The position numbers and the translations under genes are program-made. The notes beneath the pieces are model-generated. The model had not been told where the DNA came from. It was given only the letters and a program-made list of their open reading frames with translations, and made no database searches. This document shows, piece after piece, positions 44,576 through 53,845 of a DNA stretch of 64,000 bases; positions within the stretch are counted from its first letter, which is position 1; every line of letters starts with the position of its first letter. Source of the stretch: Phytopseudomonas straminea (GTDB lineage: Bacteria; Pseudomonadota; Gammaproteobacteria; Pseudomonadales; Pseudomonadaceae); contig NZ_FOMO01000008.1 of NCBI RefSeq assembly GCF_900112645.1, forward strand, positions 62,001 to 126,000, in the 5' to 3' direction.

Positions 44576-47347
44576 GTGCCATCCATCCTTGACGATTTCG
44601 ACTGGGCCGCCACGCCGCTCGGCCCCCAGCACAGCTGGCCCGCCGCGCTGCGCACCACCTGCGCGATCATGGCCACCAGCAGCTTCGCCATGTGCGCTGT
44701 CTGGGGTCCTCGGCGCACCTTGCTGTACAACGAGCCCTACGCGGCCATTCTCGGCAAGCATCACCCTGATGCCCTCGGCCAGCCCATTGAAATTGCGTGG
44801 GCCGATGTGTGGCCGACCCTAGGCCCGCTGGTGCAGCAGGTGCTACGCGGTGAGCCGGTGCATGATGAAAACATGCATCTTCTGCTGCACCGCAGCGGCC
44901 AGCCCGAAGACACCTACTGGACCTTCTCCTACAGCCCGCTGCGCGACGATTCAGGCCAGGTCGCCGGTTTCCTGAATGTCGCCATCGAGACCACTCGGGT
45001 GGTCACCATCGAGCAGCCGGCCGTCGCCAACGCCGAGCGGGTGCAATTGGCGCTGGCTGCCGGTGCGATCATCGGTACCTGGTTCTGGGACCTACCTAGC
45101 AACCAGTTCACGGTCGACGAAGCCTTCGCCCGCAGCTTCGGTCTGGATCCGGCACTTGGCCGCCGCGGCCTGAGCCTGCAGCAGGTAGTTGAGACGGTTC
45201 ACCCGGACGACATCGACAGCCTGCTCGCTGCCATCAACGAAGCGATTGCCCGCGGCGGCCCCTACGCCCACCAGTACCGCGTGCGCCGCGCCGATGGCCG
45301 TTATTACTGGCTGGAAGCCAACGGCCGTGTCGAGTTGGCAGCCGATGGTACGGGCCTGAGTTTTCCCGGCGTGCTGATCAACGTCGAAGAGCGCCGCGCC
45401 ATCGAAGGGGAACGTGACCGTGCCATCGCCCGGGTCATGGCGCTCAATGCCGAGCTCGAACAGAAGGTCATTGCCCAGACCTTCGAGCGTGGCCGTACCT
45501 GGCAGATCACCCCGGATCTGCTCGGCGTGCTCAACCACGATGGCTACTTCGAGACCACCAACCCGGCCTGGCAGGCCACCCTGGGCTGGAGCGAGGAGGA
45601 ACTGGCCAGCGTTCACTTCCTCGAATTCGTCCACCCCAAGGACCAGGCTGCCACAAAACAGGTGTGGATGAACTTCAAGAGCGCCGGAGAGCCGGCGCTG
45701 GGACTGGAGCACCGCTTCCGCTGCCGCAACGGCGACTGGCGCTGGCTGTCCTGGGTGGCGGTGCCCGACGGCCGCAAGACCTACTGCTCGGCCCGCGACA
45801 TCACACGAGAGAAACTCAACCGCGCCGAACTGCGCAAGCGCACCGCCGAACGCGACCGTCTGTGGGAAACCACCAACGATCTGATGGGATCGGCGGGGCT
45901 GGACGGCTACCTCAAGACCATCAACCCGGCCTGGACGCAACTGCTCGGCTGGGAGGCAGACACACTGCTCAGCGCGCCCTTTCTCGACGTGGTGGTCGAG
46001 GACGACTGGGCCGATGTGCTCAATCTCATGGAACGTCTGCGCCAGGGTGAAAAGGTCAGCGACTTCACCAGCCGCTTGCGCAGCAAGGATGGCGAAACGC
46101 GCACCTTCATGTGGACGGCCGGCCCGGATCCCTCCGGGCGGATCTTCCATTTCGTTGGTCGCGACGTCACAGCCCAGCATATGGCAGAGGAATCCCTGCG
46201 CCAGGCGCAGAAGATGGAGGCCATCGGCCAGCTGACCGGCGGTCTGGCCCACGATTTCAACAACCTGCTGGCCGGTATCTCCGGTGCGCTGGAGCTGATG
46301 CACTTGCGCATCGAACAGGGCCGTTTCCATGAGCTGGCCCGTTACATGAGCGCCGCGGAAACCGCCACTCGCCGCGCCGCCGCCCTGACCCATCGCCTGC
46401 TGGCCTTCTCGCGCAGGCAGACGCTGCTGCCCAGCCCCACAGACACCAACCAGTTGATCGCCGGCATGCTGGAAATGATCCAGCGCACCGTCGGCCCGGC
46501 CATTCGCCTGGAGAGCGATCTGCAGGCCGACCTTTGGACGGCTCTGGTCGACGCCTCGCAGCTGGAAAATACCCTGCTCAACCTGTGCATCAACGCCCGC
46601 GACGCCATGCCAGGTGGCGGCGTGATCAAGGTCAGCACCCGCAACCTGCATATCGACGCAACCCAGGCCACCGCACTGAACCTGACGCCGGGCTCTTACC
46701 TGAGCCTGGCGGTCAACGACGATGGCGTGGGCATGCCCGCCCACATCGTTGCCCGCGCGGTGGAGCCGTTTTTCACCACCAAACCGATCGGCGAAGGCAC
46801 CGGCCTGGGACTTTCCATGGCCTACGGCTTCGCCAAGCAATCCGGCGGGCAAATGCGCATCACGTCGGTTGAAGATGAAGGCACGGTAGTAACGCTTTAC
46901 CTGCCGCGACACAACGGTAACCCGCAGAGCGAAACCGAGCCGGGTAGCATTCCCGCACTCGAACCTGCGCAAGAACGCCAAGGCAAGACGGTGTTGGTGG
47001 TCGACGACGAGCCGACCATTCGCCTGCTGGTCACCGATGTGCTCGAAGAACTGGGGCTGACGGTGATCGAAGCCGGCGACAGCGCAGCGGGCATCGGCCT
47101 TCTGCATTCGGACGCCGCCATCGACCTGTTGATCAGCGACGTCGGCCTGCCTGGCGGCATGAACGGCCGGCAGATGGCCGATGCCGGCAGGCAGCAACGG
47201 CCGGGCATGCCAGTGTTGCTGATCACCGGCTACGCGGAAAATACGCTACTCACCGATGGTCAGTTGGCGCCTGGCATCACCGTGCTGACCAAACCCTTCA
47301 CTCTCGACGCTCTGGCCTCACGGGTGCGAGAACTGCTCGCCGAATAG
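44576..47347 (+). CDS. Hybrid histidine kinase with four PAS domains
   Basis: 923 residues from the GTG at 44576, preceded by AAGGT; a GTG at 44501 would add 25 poorly supported residues. Four PAS domains in order: the first begins FDWAATPLGPQHSWPAALRT (a cytoplasmic PAS type), the others start near WFWDLPSNQFTV, LLGVLNHDGYF and LMGSAGLDGYLK. HisKA has His559 (GGLAHDFNNLLAG), HATPase with EPFFTTKPIGEGTGLGLSMA, and receiver Asp855 (LLISDVGLPGG). No LOV Cys is present in these PAS domains. Its ligand is unknown. Confidence 0.9.
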   Translation: MPSILDDFDWAATPLGPQHSWPAALRTTCAIMATSSFAMCAVWGPRRTLLYNEPYAAILGKHHPDALGQPIEIAWADVWPTLGPLVQQVLRGEPVHDENMHLLLHRSGQPEDTYWTFSYSPLRDDSGQVAGFLNVAIETTRVVTIEQPAVANAERVQLALAAGAIIGTWFWDLPSNQFTVDEAFARSFGLDPALGRRGLSLQQVVETVHPDDIDSLLAAINEAIARGGPYAHQYRVRRADGRYYWLEANGRVELAADGTGLSFPGVLINVEERRAIEGERDRAIARVMALNAELEQKVIAQTFERGRTWQITPDLLGVLNHDGYFETTNPAWQATLGWSEEELASVHFLEFVHPKDQAATKQVWMNFKSAGEPALGLEHRFRCRNGDWRWLSWVAVPDGRKTYCSARDITREKLNRAELRKRTAERDRLWETTNDLMGSAGLDGYLKTINPAWTQLLGWEADTLLSAPFLDVVVEDDWADVLNLMERLRQGEKVSDFTSRLRSKDGETRTFMWTAGPDPSGRIFHFVGRDVTAQHMAEESLRQAQKMEAIGQLTGGLAHDFNNLLAGISGALELMHLRIEQGRFHELARYMSAAETATRRAAALTHRLLAFSRRQTLLPSPTDTNQLIAGMLEMIQRTVGPAIRLESDLQADLWTALVDASQLENTLLNLCINARDAMPGGGVIKVSTRNLHIDATQATALNLTPGSYLSLAVNDDGVGMPAHIVARAVEPFFTTKPIGEGTGLGLSMAYGFAKQSGGQMRITSVEDEGTVVTLYLPRHNGNPQSETEPGSIPALEPAQERQGKTVLVVDDEPTIRLLVTDVLEELGLTVIEAGDSAAGIGLLHSDAAIDLLISDVGLPGGMNGRQMADAGRQQRPGMPVLLITGYAENTLLTDGQLAPGITVLTKPFTLDALASRVRELLAE

Positions 47348-47357
47348 CGAGCGGCGC

Positions 47358-47795
47358 TCAGTCCAGAGCGTCCTGGTAATCCTTGACGTACTGACTGGCC
47401 AGACTGGTCTTCTGCTGGTCGGCGAGCATTTTGCCGGCCTGCTGGAAGAAGGTGTGCTCCTCGTCTTCCAGATGATGGAAGATCTTGTCCTTGAGCTTGC
47501 GCGCCGTGGCGATCCACGACGGGCTGGAGGGGTCGGTTTCCTCCAGGGTTTCCAGCAGCTCGTCCATCTCGTGGTGCTCGGCCACCCCATGGCGGGACAG
47601 ATCAACCCCGGCATCGTGCTTCATCAGCGGTGAATAGAAGAACCGCTCCTCGGCCCGGGCATGGGCCAGCAACTCGTCCTTCAGCTCGCTGTAACGCTCG
47701 GCCCGCTCGGGCGAATCACCGGTGGTAGCGAGCAACGCCTCGGCCATCGCCCGCTGCCGGTCATGACTCTCGCGCAACGCTTCGAATATCTGCAT
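47358..47795 (-). CDS. Hemerythrin HHE-domain protein
   Basis: 145 residues, four-helix bundle. Iron ligand pattern: His in LRESHDRQRAM, His-Glu in LLAHARAEERFFY, His-His-Glu in HGVAEHHEMDELL and His-Glu in IFHHLEDEEHTFF. This matches HHE proteins that bind oxygen or NO at a diiron centre. It lies between two kinase genes, so an oxygen/NO link to the signalling island is possible. Convergent with the PAS kinase (11 bases apart). Confidence 0.9.
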   Translation of the reverse strand: MQIFEALRESHDRQRAMAEALLATTGDSPERAERYSELKDELLAHARAEERFFYSPLMKHDAGVDLSRHGVAEHHEMDELLETLEETDPSSPSWIATARKLKDKIFHHLEDEEHTFFQQAGKMLADQQKTSLASQYVKDYQDALD

Positions 47796-48008
47796 GGATC
47801 ACCTCATCGGCTAACGGCTGTGCGCGGCCTTTAAAGGCCATCTGCAGGTTGTGACCGAAGCGGCGAAAAGCGGGTTCAACACTTCGCTACTCCAAACCTG
47901 GCACGGTGCTTATGCACGACGTCTACAAGCTGACGCATCCGACAAGTTGCTTGCCTCTTGTACAACCTACAGCGCATCATGCCGTCACTCTTTCTGCGGT
48001 ACCCGCCG

Positions 48009-49322
48009 ATGTCCCATCGCCCCGCCCCTGCACCGCATGACGAAGAAGATCGCGTTCTGTCGCTCGAGCATCTCGACATCCTCGACTCGGTACCCGAGCA
48101 GAATTTCGATGACGTGGTGCTGCTGGCCACCACCCTGTGCGACACCCCGATTGCATTGGTTTCCCTGGTCGACCGCGAGCGCCAGTGGTTCAAGGCCTGT
48201 GTGGGTCTGGACGTGCGCGAGACGCACCGTGACCTGGCGTTCTGCGCCCATGCGATCCTTGAACCCGATGACGTGCTGGTGGTCGAGGATGCCACCGAGG
48301 ATCCGCGCTTCCAGCACAGCGCTCTGGTGCTCGGCGAACCGCACATTCGATTCTATGCCGGTGCGCCGATTCGTACCGATGCCGGCCATCCGCTAGGGAC
48401 TGTGTGCGTGATCGACACCAAACCACGCACCCTCCCTGCCCACCAGCGTCAGGCACTGCAGGCATTGGCCCGGCAGACTGCCGCTCTGCTGCAGCTGCGC
48501 CTGCTGGAGCAGCAACGCGAACGCCGCGCCAGCAAGCTGCTTGATAAGCTGGAACAGGCCAAGGCGCGGCATCGCAAGGCCGAGGAGTCGCTGCGCCATG
48601 CACGCCGCGTGTCGTCACTCGGCATGCTCACCGCCAGCATCGCCCACGATGTCAATAACCTGCTGCAGGTGCTCAGCACCAGCCTGCAGATGGCACAGCT
48701 ACGCGCACGACGGCCCGCGGACGTCGAGCGCTTGACCCAGACTGGTCTGCAGGCGGTGGAGCAAGGCGGCAAACTGATCCGCCAGCTGCTCGCCAATGTA
48801 CGCCAGGACGGCCCGGAGCTGGCCTGTGTGGATATCAGCGAGCGTCTTGAGGCCGCCCGTGAGCTGCTGGCCGGCACCCTGGGCGACACCGTCACGCTGA
48901 GCTTCGATCTGAGTGCTCGCGATGTCGGCGTGATGTGCGACGAGGTGCAGCTGCAGGCGGTGATGCTCAACCTGCTCAGCAATGCCCGCGACGCCATGCA
49001 GGGCCGCGGCAGGGTGTTGATCACCACGCACCAGGAACAACTACTCGGCGACAAACAGCTGAGCGACGGCAATTATCTGGTGCTGAGCGTGCAGGACGAC
49101 GGTCCTGGCATGTCTGCCGAGCTGGCGGCCAAGGTATTCGACCCCTTCTTCACCACCAAGCAGGCTGGCAAAGGCACCGGGCTGGGCCTGGCCCAGGCTC
49201 GCGAATTCGCCAACACCACCGGCGGCGACGTGCGCGTGCTGACGACTCCCGGCGCGGGCACCACCATGCAGCTGTACCTGCGGATTCTGGGGCGAATCAG
49301 CGGCGTCGATCGAGCAGGTTGA
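48009..49322 (+). CDS. GAF-domain histidine kinase
   Basis: 437 residues from the ATG at 48009; an upstream ATG at 47979 lacks a ribosome site. N-terminal GAF domain (DEEDRVLSLEHLDILDSVPE, VSLVDRERQWFKACVGLD), a coiled linker rich in Arg/Gln, then HisKA with His213 (ASIAHDVNNLLQV) and HATPase with DPFFTTKQAGKGTGLGLAQA. There is no receiver domain, so it should phosphorylate a separate partner. No response regulator gene is adjacent. Confidence 0.88.
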   Translation: MSHRPAPAPHDEEDRVLSLEHLDILDSVPEQNFDDVVLLATTLCDTPIALVSLVDRERQWFKACVGLDVRETHRDLAFCAHAILEPDDVLVVEDATEDPRFQHSALVLGEPHIRFYAGAPIRTDAGHPLGTVCVIDTKPRTLPAHQRQALQALARQTAALLQLRLLEQQRERRASKLLDKLEQAKARHRKAEESLRHARRVSSLGMLTASIAHDVNNLLQVLSTSLQMAQLRARRPADVERLTQTGLQAVEQGGKLIRQLLANVRQDGPELACVDISERLEAARELLAGTLGDTVTLSFDLSARDVGVMCDEVQLQAVMLNLLSNARDAMQGRGRVLITTHQEQLLGDKQLSDGNYLVLSVQDDGPGMSAELAAKVFDPFFTTKQAGKGTGLGLAQAREFANTTGGDVRVLTTPGAGTTMQLYLRILGRISGVDRAG

Positions 49323-50454
49323 CGATCAACCGGTCCGCCCAGCCCCAGACGCGCTGACGCACACGGGTCCAGAACGGCCGTGCCTGCCACATCTCAAGGT
49401 CCACTTCGCGGCTCTGCGGGAAATCGGTCTCGAAGCTCTGCTGCACCGCTGCAGTGAAGCCGGCGTCCAGCGTCTCGACGTTGGCGTCGAGGTTGAAGCG
49501 CAGGTTCCAGTGATCGAAGTTGCAGGAGCCGACGCTGGTCCAGTCATCGACCAGCACCATCTTAAGGTGCAGAAAACGCGGGCGGAATTCGAAGATGCGC
49601 ACGCCGGCACGCAGCAACCGCGGGTAATAACGCTGCCCGGCAAAGCGCACCGGCGGGTTGTCGGTGTGCCGGCCGCTGAGCAGCAGGCGCACGTCGACGC
49701 CGCGGCCAGCGGCCTTGCGCAGCGCCCGGCGCACACGCCAGGTGGGCAGGAAATACGGCGTGGCCAGCCACACCCGGTGCTGGGCGCCGTTGAGCGCGCG
49801 AACCAGCGATTGCAATATGTCGCGGTGCTGGCGGGCGTCGGCATAGGCCACCCGCCCCCAGCCTGGCCCCTCTTTTGGCAAGTGCGGCAACGGCTGACGG
49901 TGCGGGGTGAGGTACGGGCGCCAGGCGAAGCGCGAGTTGTTTGCCTGCCATTGGCGGTCGAACAGCTGCAGCCAGTCAGCCACCAGCGGCCCGTCGATCT
50001 CCACCATCACTTCGTGCCAGGCGCTCTCGGGCTCGCCGGGCGTCCAGAAATCATTCGTTGAGCCGGTACCGCCGACGAAGGCCACGCGGCTATCGACCAC
50101 CAGCAGTTTGCGGTGGTCGCGGTACAGGTTACGCACGCCGCGACGCCAGCGCAGCGGGTTGTACCAGCGCAGCTGGATGCCGGCATCGAGCATGCGCTGG
50201 CGGTCGGCGGCATTCAGTGCCTGACAGCCGAAGGCGTCGAACAGGCAGCGCACCGCCACCCCTCGCGCGGCTGCCTCGCACAGGGCCCGTAGCAGCGCGT
50301 CGGTGCAGGCACTGCTACACACCAGGTACTGTTCGAGTTCCACCGTTTCACAGGCGGCATCAATGCAGGCGATCATCCGCGGGAAGAATGCCGGGCCGTC
50401 GTTGAGCAAGGTGAACTGATTGCCCTGACGCCAGGGATAGACCTGACCGGGCAT
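49297..50454 (-). CDS. Phospholipase D-family cardiolipin synthase-like protein (ClsB type)
   Basis: 385 residues from the ATG at 50454. Two HKD motifs: HRKLLVVDSRVAFVGG in the first half and HLKMVLVDDWTSVGSCNFDH in the second. Length and the lack of N-terminal membrane helices resemble ClsB/YbhO. It would join two phosphatidylglycerols, or PG and PE, into cardiolipin at the inner membrane. Overlaps the GAF kinase gene by 26 bases at the 3' ends. Confidence 0.85.
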   Translation of the reverse strand: MPGQVYPWRQGNQFTLLNDGPAFFPRMIACIDAACETVELEQYLVCSSACTDALLRALCEAAARGVAVRCLFDAFGCQALNAADRQRMLDAGIQLRWYNPLRWRRGVRNLYRDHRKLLVVDSRVAFVGGTGSTNDFWTPGEPESAWHEVMVEIDGPLVADWLQLFDRQWQANNSRFAWRPYLTPHRQPLPHLPKEGPGWGRVAYADARQHRDILQSLVRALNGAQHRVWLATPYFLPTWRVRRALRKAAGRGVDVRLLLSGRHTDNPPVRFAGQRYYPRLLRAGVRIFEFRPRFLHLKMVLVDDWTSVGSCNFDHWNLRFNLDANVETLDAGFTAAVQQSFETDFPQSREVDLEMWQARPFWTRVRQRVWGWADRLIVNLLDRRR

Positions 50455-50569
50455 CAGTCGCACACACAAAAAAGAGGGGAAAAACGGCGCATGACATCTC
50501 GGCAACAACGGAGGATGCGCCAAGATAGCCGGCGCCGTGCGCCTTGCAAAGGGCGGCGCCTATAAGCTG

Positions 50570-51355
50570 TCAGCGCGGCAGCTGATAGTCCTCGGGGCCG
50601 AGCAGGTCGAGCCCACACTCCAGGTTCTCGATCCAGTACAGAAAGGCGCTGATCATCTCGCCGCCCACGAACGGCCGGCCATGCTGCGGCACGATCATTT
50701 CCACGTCCATGTCGCGCACCATTGCGGCCCACAGGCGGCAGGCCTTGTTGCTGGCCATGTAGCGACGGTGAAAGCCGAGCATGCTCGGCACATGGGCGGC
50801 AAAGTCGGTAACCGGGCCGCTGTCATCGAGCATCGAGGCGCCCATGTCGCCGGAAAACAGGATCTTGCTCAGCGGGTCATAGAGCTGGAAGTTGCCCACC
50901 GAATGCAGAAAATGTGCGGGCACCGCCTTGAGGGTGCAACGCCCGAGTGCGAAAGACTGACCGCGGTCCGGCAGCGCGGTGATGCGGTCATAGGTGTTGA
51001 TGCCGCGGCTCAACGCCAGGTAGTTGGCCGTCAGGTGCGGCAGAAAGCGCGCCCACAACTTGGAACAGATGACCTGGGCTTTGGTATGCAGCAGCCATTT
51101 ATCGAGGGAGGCGATGATGTCCGGGTCTTGGTGCGAGGCGAAGATGTAGGTCAGCTCCTGCACCGGAATGTGCTTGGACAGCTCCATGCTCAGCGGCACG
51201 TAGGTCAGGTCCCCGCCCGGGTCGAGCAGCAGGTACTGGTCGTTATCGATGATCAGGAACTGGTTGGACTGCACGCCCTCGCCACTGACCAGGTCGTCGA
51301 ACATCATGCAGCGGTGGATGCCGTTATCGAACAGCACGATGGGGTCGCGGCGCAT
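50570..51355 (-). CDS. Metallo-beta-lactamase-fold protein with diiron (ODP-like) site
   Basis: 261 residues from the ATG at 51355. Metal-site pattern: SHQDPDI with His75, Asp77 and Asp79, then His151 (HFLHSVGNF), Asp170 (LFSGDMG) and a late QHGRP. The HxDxD and the SVGN-like spacing match the oxygen-binding diiron MBL (FprA/ODP) branch and not classical lactamases. The N-terminus (FDNGIHRCMMFDDL) is also typical. Probable oxygen or NO sensing or reduction; no partner flavodoxin domain is present. Confidence 0.8.
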   Translation of the reverse strand: MRRDPIVLFDNGIHRCMMFDDLVSGEGVQSNQFLIIDNDQYLLLDPGGDLTYVPLSMELSKHIPVQELTYIFASHQDPDIIASLDKWLLHTKAQVICSKLWARFLPHLTANYLALSRGINTYDRITALPDRGQSFALGRCTLKAVPAHFLHSVGNFQLYDPLSKILFSGDMGASMLDDSGPVTDFAAHVPSMLGFHRRYMASNKACRLWAAMVRDMDVEMIVPQHGRPFVGGEMISAFLYWIENLECGLDLLGPEDYQLPR

Positions 51356-51443
51356 ACCGACACACCTGTCAGGCAAAGGCGCTGAGCTTAGGCAGTGGCC
51401 TCTGCGTACGTGATGACCTGGATCAGCAAAAGCCGCCGATATT

Positions 51444-51761
51444 TCAGCGTTGCCCACACATGCGGCAGCGCCCACCGGTCATCACGCCCGTGCAGCTCGG
51501 GCAGCCGCCGTTCAAGGTGCCGCGCTGCCATTGCCAGATCTGCACCAGCCGCCGCGCCGCCCAGACCGCGCCCAAAGCCGGCAACACGCCCAGCCACGGG
51601 AACATCGCCCGCGCCCAGTCCGCTACCGCGCCGCCCTGCCGGGAAAGGATCGCCAGCCCCATCATGGCGACCACGCCTCCGATGATGAGGATGAAGGGTA
51701 CGGCGAGGTTGCGGATGAAGAACATGGGCAGTGGGCGCTCGAGAGGCTCAAAGACGCCCAT
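51444..51761 (-). CDS. Small membrane protein with C-terminal zinc ribbon
   Basis: 105 residues from the ATG at 51761; other starts are possible, since no strong ribosome site is seen. Two membrane helices (about 14-35 and 49-69) and a C-terminal Cys4 motif CPSC...CRMC. No family named. Lies in front of olsB on the opposite strand. Confidence 0.55.
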   Translation of the reverse strand: MGVFEPLERPLPMFFIRNLAVPFILIIGGVVAMMGLAILSRQGGAVADWARAMFPWLGVLPALGAVWAARRLVQIWQWQRGTLNGGCPSCTGVMTGGRCRMCGQR

Positions 51762-51808
51762 GGTAAGCAAGCCGCACCTGTGCTGCACGCCTGATCGCAG
51801 CCTGAGCG

Positions 51809-51826
51809 CTGTCACACAAGCATCAC
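51809..51826 (+). promoter_or_regulatory. Weak Pho-box-like site upstream of olsB
   Basis: CTGTCAC-ACAA-GCATCAC resembles the two-repeat Pho box (CTGTCAT spaced 11). Only the first repeat matches well. It lies about 125 bases before the olsB start. Ornithine-lipid genes are induced by phosphate starvation in pseudomonads, which makes this plausible but unproven. Confidence 0.3.
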
Positions 51827-51950
51827 CGAACCTTCATGGGCGTGACACCGGCACTGCCTAGCCTGAGCCTGTTTCCTGAGTTCGCTCAGGTCTGCAGGTC
51901 AATCCGGCCCGTGCGCAGCGAGGCTGCCCGGGACGCAAAGGAGGTAAGGC

Positions 51951-52706
51951 ATGACCCAGAACGCCATGGCACCCGAGCGCAACACGTCCCGTCGCCTGCA
52001 GGCCGAGCGCCTGACCACGCCACGCGCCCTGCGCGAGGCCCAGGCCCTGCGCTTTCGCGTGTTCAGCGCCGAATTCGACGCCAAGCTCAAGGGCGCCGAA
52101 CTGGGCCTGGACATGGACGACTACGACCTGCACTGCCGCCATATCGGCGTGCGCGACCTGAACAGCGGCGAGCTGGTGGCCACCACCCGCCTGCTCGACC
52201 ACCAGGCGGCTGCCAGCCTGGGCCGCTTCTACAGCGAAGAGGAATTCGCCCTGCACGGCCTGCGCCACCTGCAAGGCCCGGTGCTGGAAATCGGCCGCAC
52301 TTGCGTGGATGCCGCCTACCGCAACGGCGGCACCATCGCCGTGCTGTGGGCCGAGCTGGCCGAAGTGCTCAACGAAGGCGGCTACCGCTACCTGATGGGC
52401 TGCGCTAGCATCCCCATGCAGGACGGTGGCATCCAGGCCCAGGCGATCATGCAGCGCCTGCGCGAACGCTACCTGTGCACCGAAAACCTGCGCGCCGAAC
52501 CAAAGACGCCGCTGCCGGCGATGGAAGTCTCCGGCAATGTGATCGCTGAAATGCCGCCGCTGCTCAAGGCCTACATGCGCCTGGGCGCCAAGGTGTGCGG
52601 AGAGCCTTGCTGGGACAAGGATTTCCAGGTTGCCGACGTGTTCATCCTGCTCAAGCGCGACGAGCTGTGCCCCCGCTATGCCAAACACTTCAAAGCGGCA
52701 GTCTGA
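51951..52706 (+). CDS. olsB: L-ornithine N-alpha-acyltransferase
   Basis: 251 residues after a perfect AAAGGAGGT ribosome site. OlsB features: ALRFRVFSAEFDAKLKGAEL, DDYDLHCRHIGVRDLNSGEL, and EIGRTCVDAAYRNGG, a GNAT-related acyl transfer fold. It makes lyso-ornithine lipid from acyl-ACP and ornithine. The olsA gene follows on the same strand. Confidence 0.9.
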   Translation: MTQNAMAPERNTSRRLQAERLTTPRALREAQALRFRVFSAEFDAKLKGAELGLDMDDYDLHCRHIGVRDLNSGELVATTRLLDHQAAASLGRFYSEEEFALHGLRHLQGPVLEIGRTCVDAAYRNGGTIAVLWAELAEVLNEGGYRYLMGCASIPMQDGGIQAQAIMQRLRERYLCTENLRAEPKTPLPAMEVSGNVIAEMPPLLKAYMRLGAKVCGEPCWDKDFQVADVFILLKRDELCPRYAKHFKAAV

Positions 52707-52806
52707 TCGACGACTTGCCCACACTGGCCCGGCGCGGTAGAAAGGCCGCGCCGGTGCTGGCTATATCGAAAAGCCGCGCGCCTTTCCGTTTCCCAACCTT
52801 GGCCCG

Positions 52807-53583
52807 ATGTTGATGAGCAATCTGCGTCTGTATCTGCGCTTGACCCGCCTGGCAGCTGTACTGGCCGTCGGCACGCTGCTGGCCGCCTTTCTGGTGCCGG
52901 TCGAGCGCCTCACCCGCCGCAATCTGACAGGCCTTCGCCAGCACCTGACCCGCTGGTGGCTGGCCCGCCTGGGCAACGCCCTGCCCTTTCGCGTTCGTGT
53001 GCAGGGGCAACTGCCACGCAAGCCGATGCTGTGGCTGAGTAATCATATTTCCTGGACCGACATCCCGCTGATCGGCATGCTGGCACCGCTGTCGTTCCTG
53101 TCCAAGGCCGAAGTGCGTACCTGGCCGCTGGCCGGCTGGCTGGCCCACAAGGCCGGCACCCTGTTCATCCGCCGCGGCGCGGGGGACGGCGGGCTGCTCA
53201 ACCAGCAATTGGGTCGCCACCTAGGCGGCGGCCGCCACCTGCTGATCTTCCCCGAAGGCACCACGTGCGACGGCGCCGCCCTGCGTACCTTTCACGGCCG
53301 CCTGCTGAGCAGCGCCATCGAAAGCGGCATCGACCTGCAGCCGGTCGCCATTCGCTACCTGCGCGATGGCCATCGCTGCAGCGTGGCGCCCTTTATCGGC
53401 GACGACGACATGCTCTCGCACCTGCTGCGGCTGATGAAAAGCGATGTGGCCGAGGTGGAAATCCAGTTGCTCGAGCCGATTGCCAGCAACTCCGGCAACC
53501 GCAACGAACTGGCCCGCCGGGCGCAGGCGGCGGTGAGCGAGGCGCTGTATGGACGGCAGCCGGAAGCGCAGGCTGCGGCTTGA
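52807..53583 (+). CDS. olsA: Lyso-ornithine lipid O-acyltransferase
   Basis: 258 residues (ATG at 52807 or 52813). PlsC-type acyltransferase with the His-x4-Asp motif in WLSNHISWTDIPLIG and the FPEGTTCDGAALRTF motif. The N-terminal membrane helix (AVLAVGTLLAAFLVPVE) anchors it. Completes ornithine lipid after OlsB. The 100-base gap suggests that the pair is co-transcribed but not coupled. Confidence 0.88.
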   Translation: MLMSNLRLYLRLTRLAAVLAVGTLLAAFLVPVERLTRRNLTGLRQHLTRWWLARLGNALPFRVRVQGQLPRKPMLWLSNHISWTDIPLIGMLAPLSFLSKAEVRTWPLAGWLAHKAGTLFIRRGAGDGGLLNQQLGRHLGGGRHLLIFPEGTTCDGAALRTFHGRLLSSAIESGIDLQPVAIRYLRDGHRCSVAPFIGDDDMLSHLLRLMKSDVAEVEIQLLEPIASNSGNRNELARRAQAAVSEALYGRQPEAQAAA

Positions 53584-53660
53584 AGCCGGCTCACCATCTT
53601 CCGAACTCATTTTTCCGCAGCGCAATGGCGACAGGGCAAAAGCGCAATCCCAGCGACCGC

Positions 53661-53778
53661 GTAGGAGCGGCTTTAGCCGCGAGCTTTCCCGGCGGATCCT
53701 TCCATACTCTCAGACCCTGCTGCGGTTGTAGCAGCGCGCCATGCGCGCGAAAAAATCACGGGCATGGCCCGCTCCCAC
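53661..53778. repeat. REP elements (family A and family B copies)
   Basis: GTAGGAGCGGCTTTAGCCGC (plus GAG, 53661-53683) is the same unit as in the 34248-34310 pair. At 53735-53778 CGCGCCATGCGCGCGAAAAA and CGGGCATGGCCCGCTCCCAC repeat the element at 17228. It lies between olsA and the convergent AbrB-type gene, an ordinary REP position. Confidence 0.8.
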
Positions 53779-53845
53779 GGGTAGTGCACTTGCGTGCATT
53801 CTCACTACATCGCGACCACTGCCCGTGGAATTACCAAGAGATCGA

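Noticed and set aside
45092..47197. 701-residue open frame on the minus strand inside the four-PAS kinase
   Set aside because: It runs opposite to the kinase, whose PAS, HisKA, HATPase and receiver motifs are all recognisable. High-GC DNA often gives long antisense frames.
51444..51815. Longer start for the zinc-ribbon membrane protein at 51815
   Set aside because: The added N-terminus is basic and not hydrophobic, and no ribosome site precedes it.
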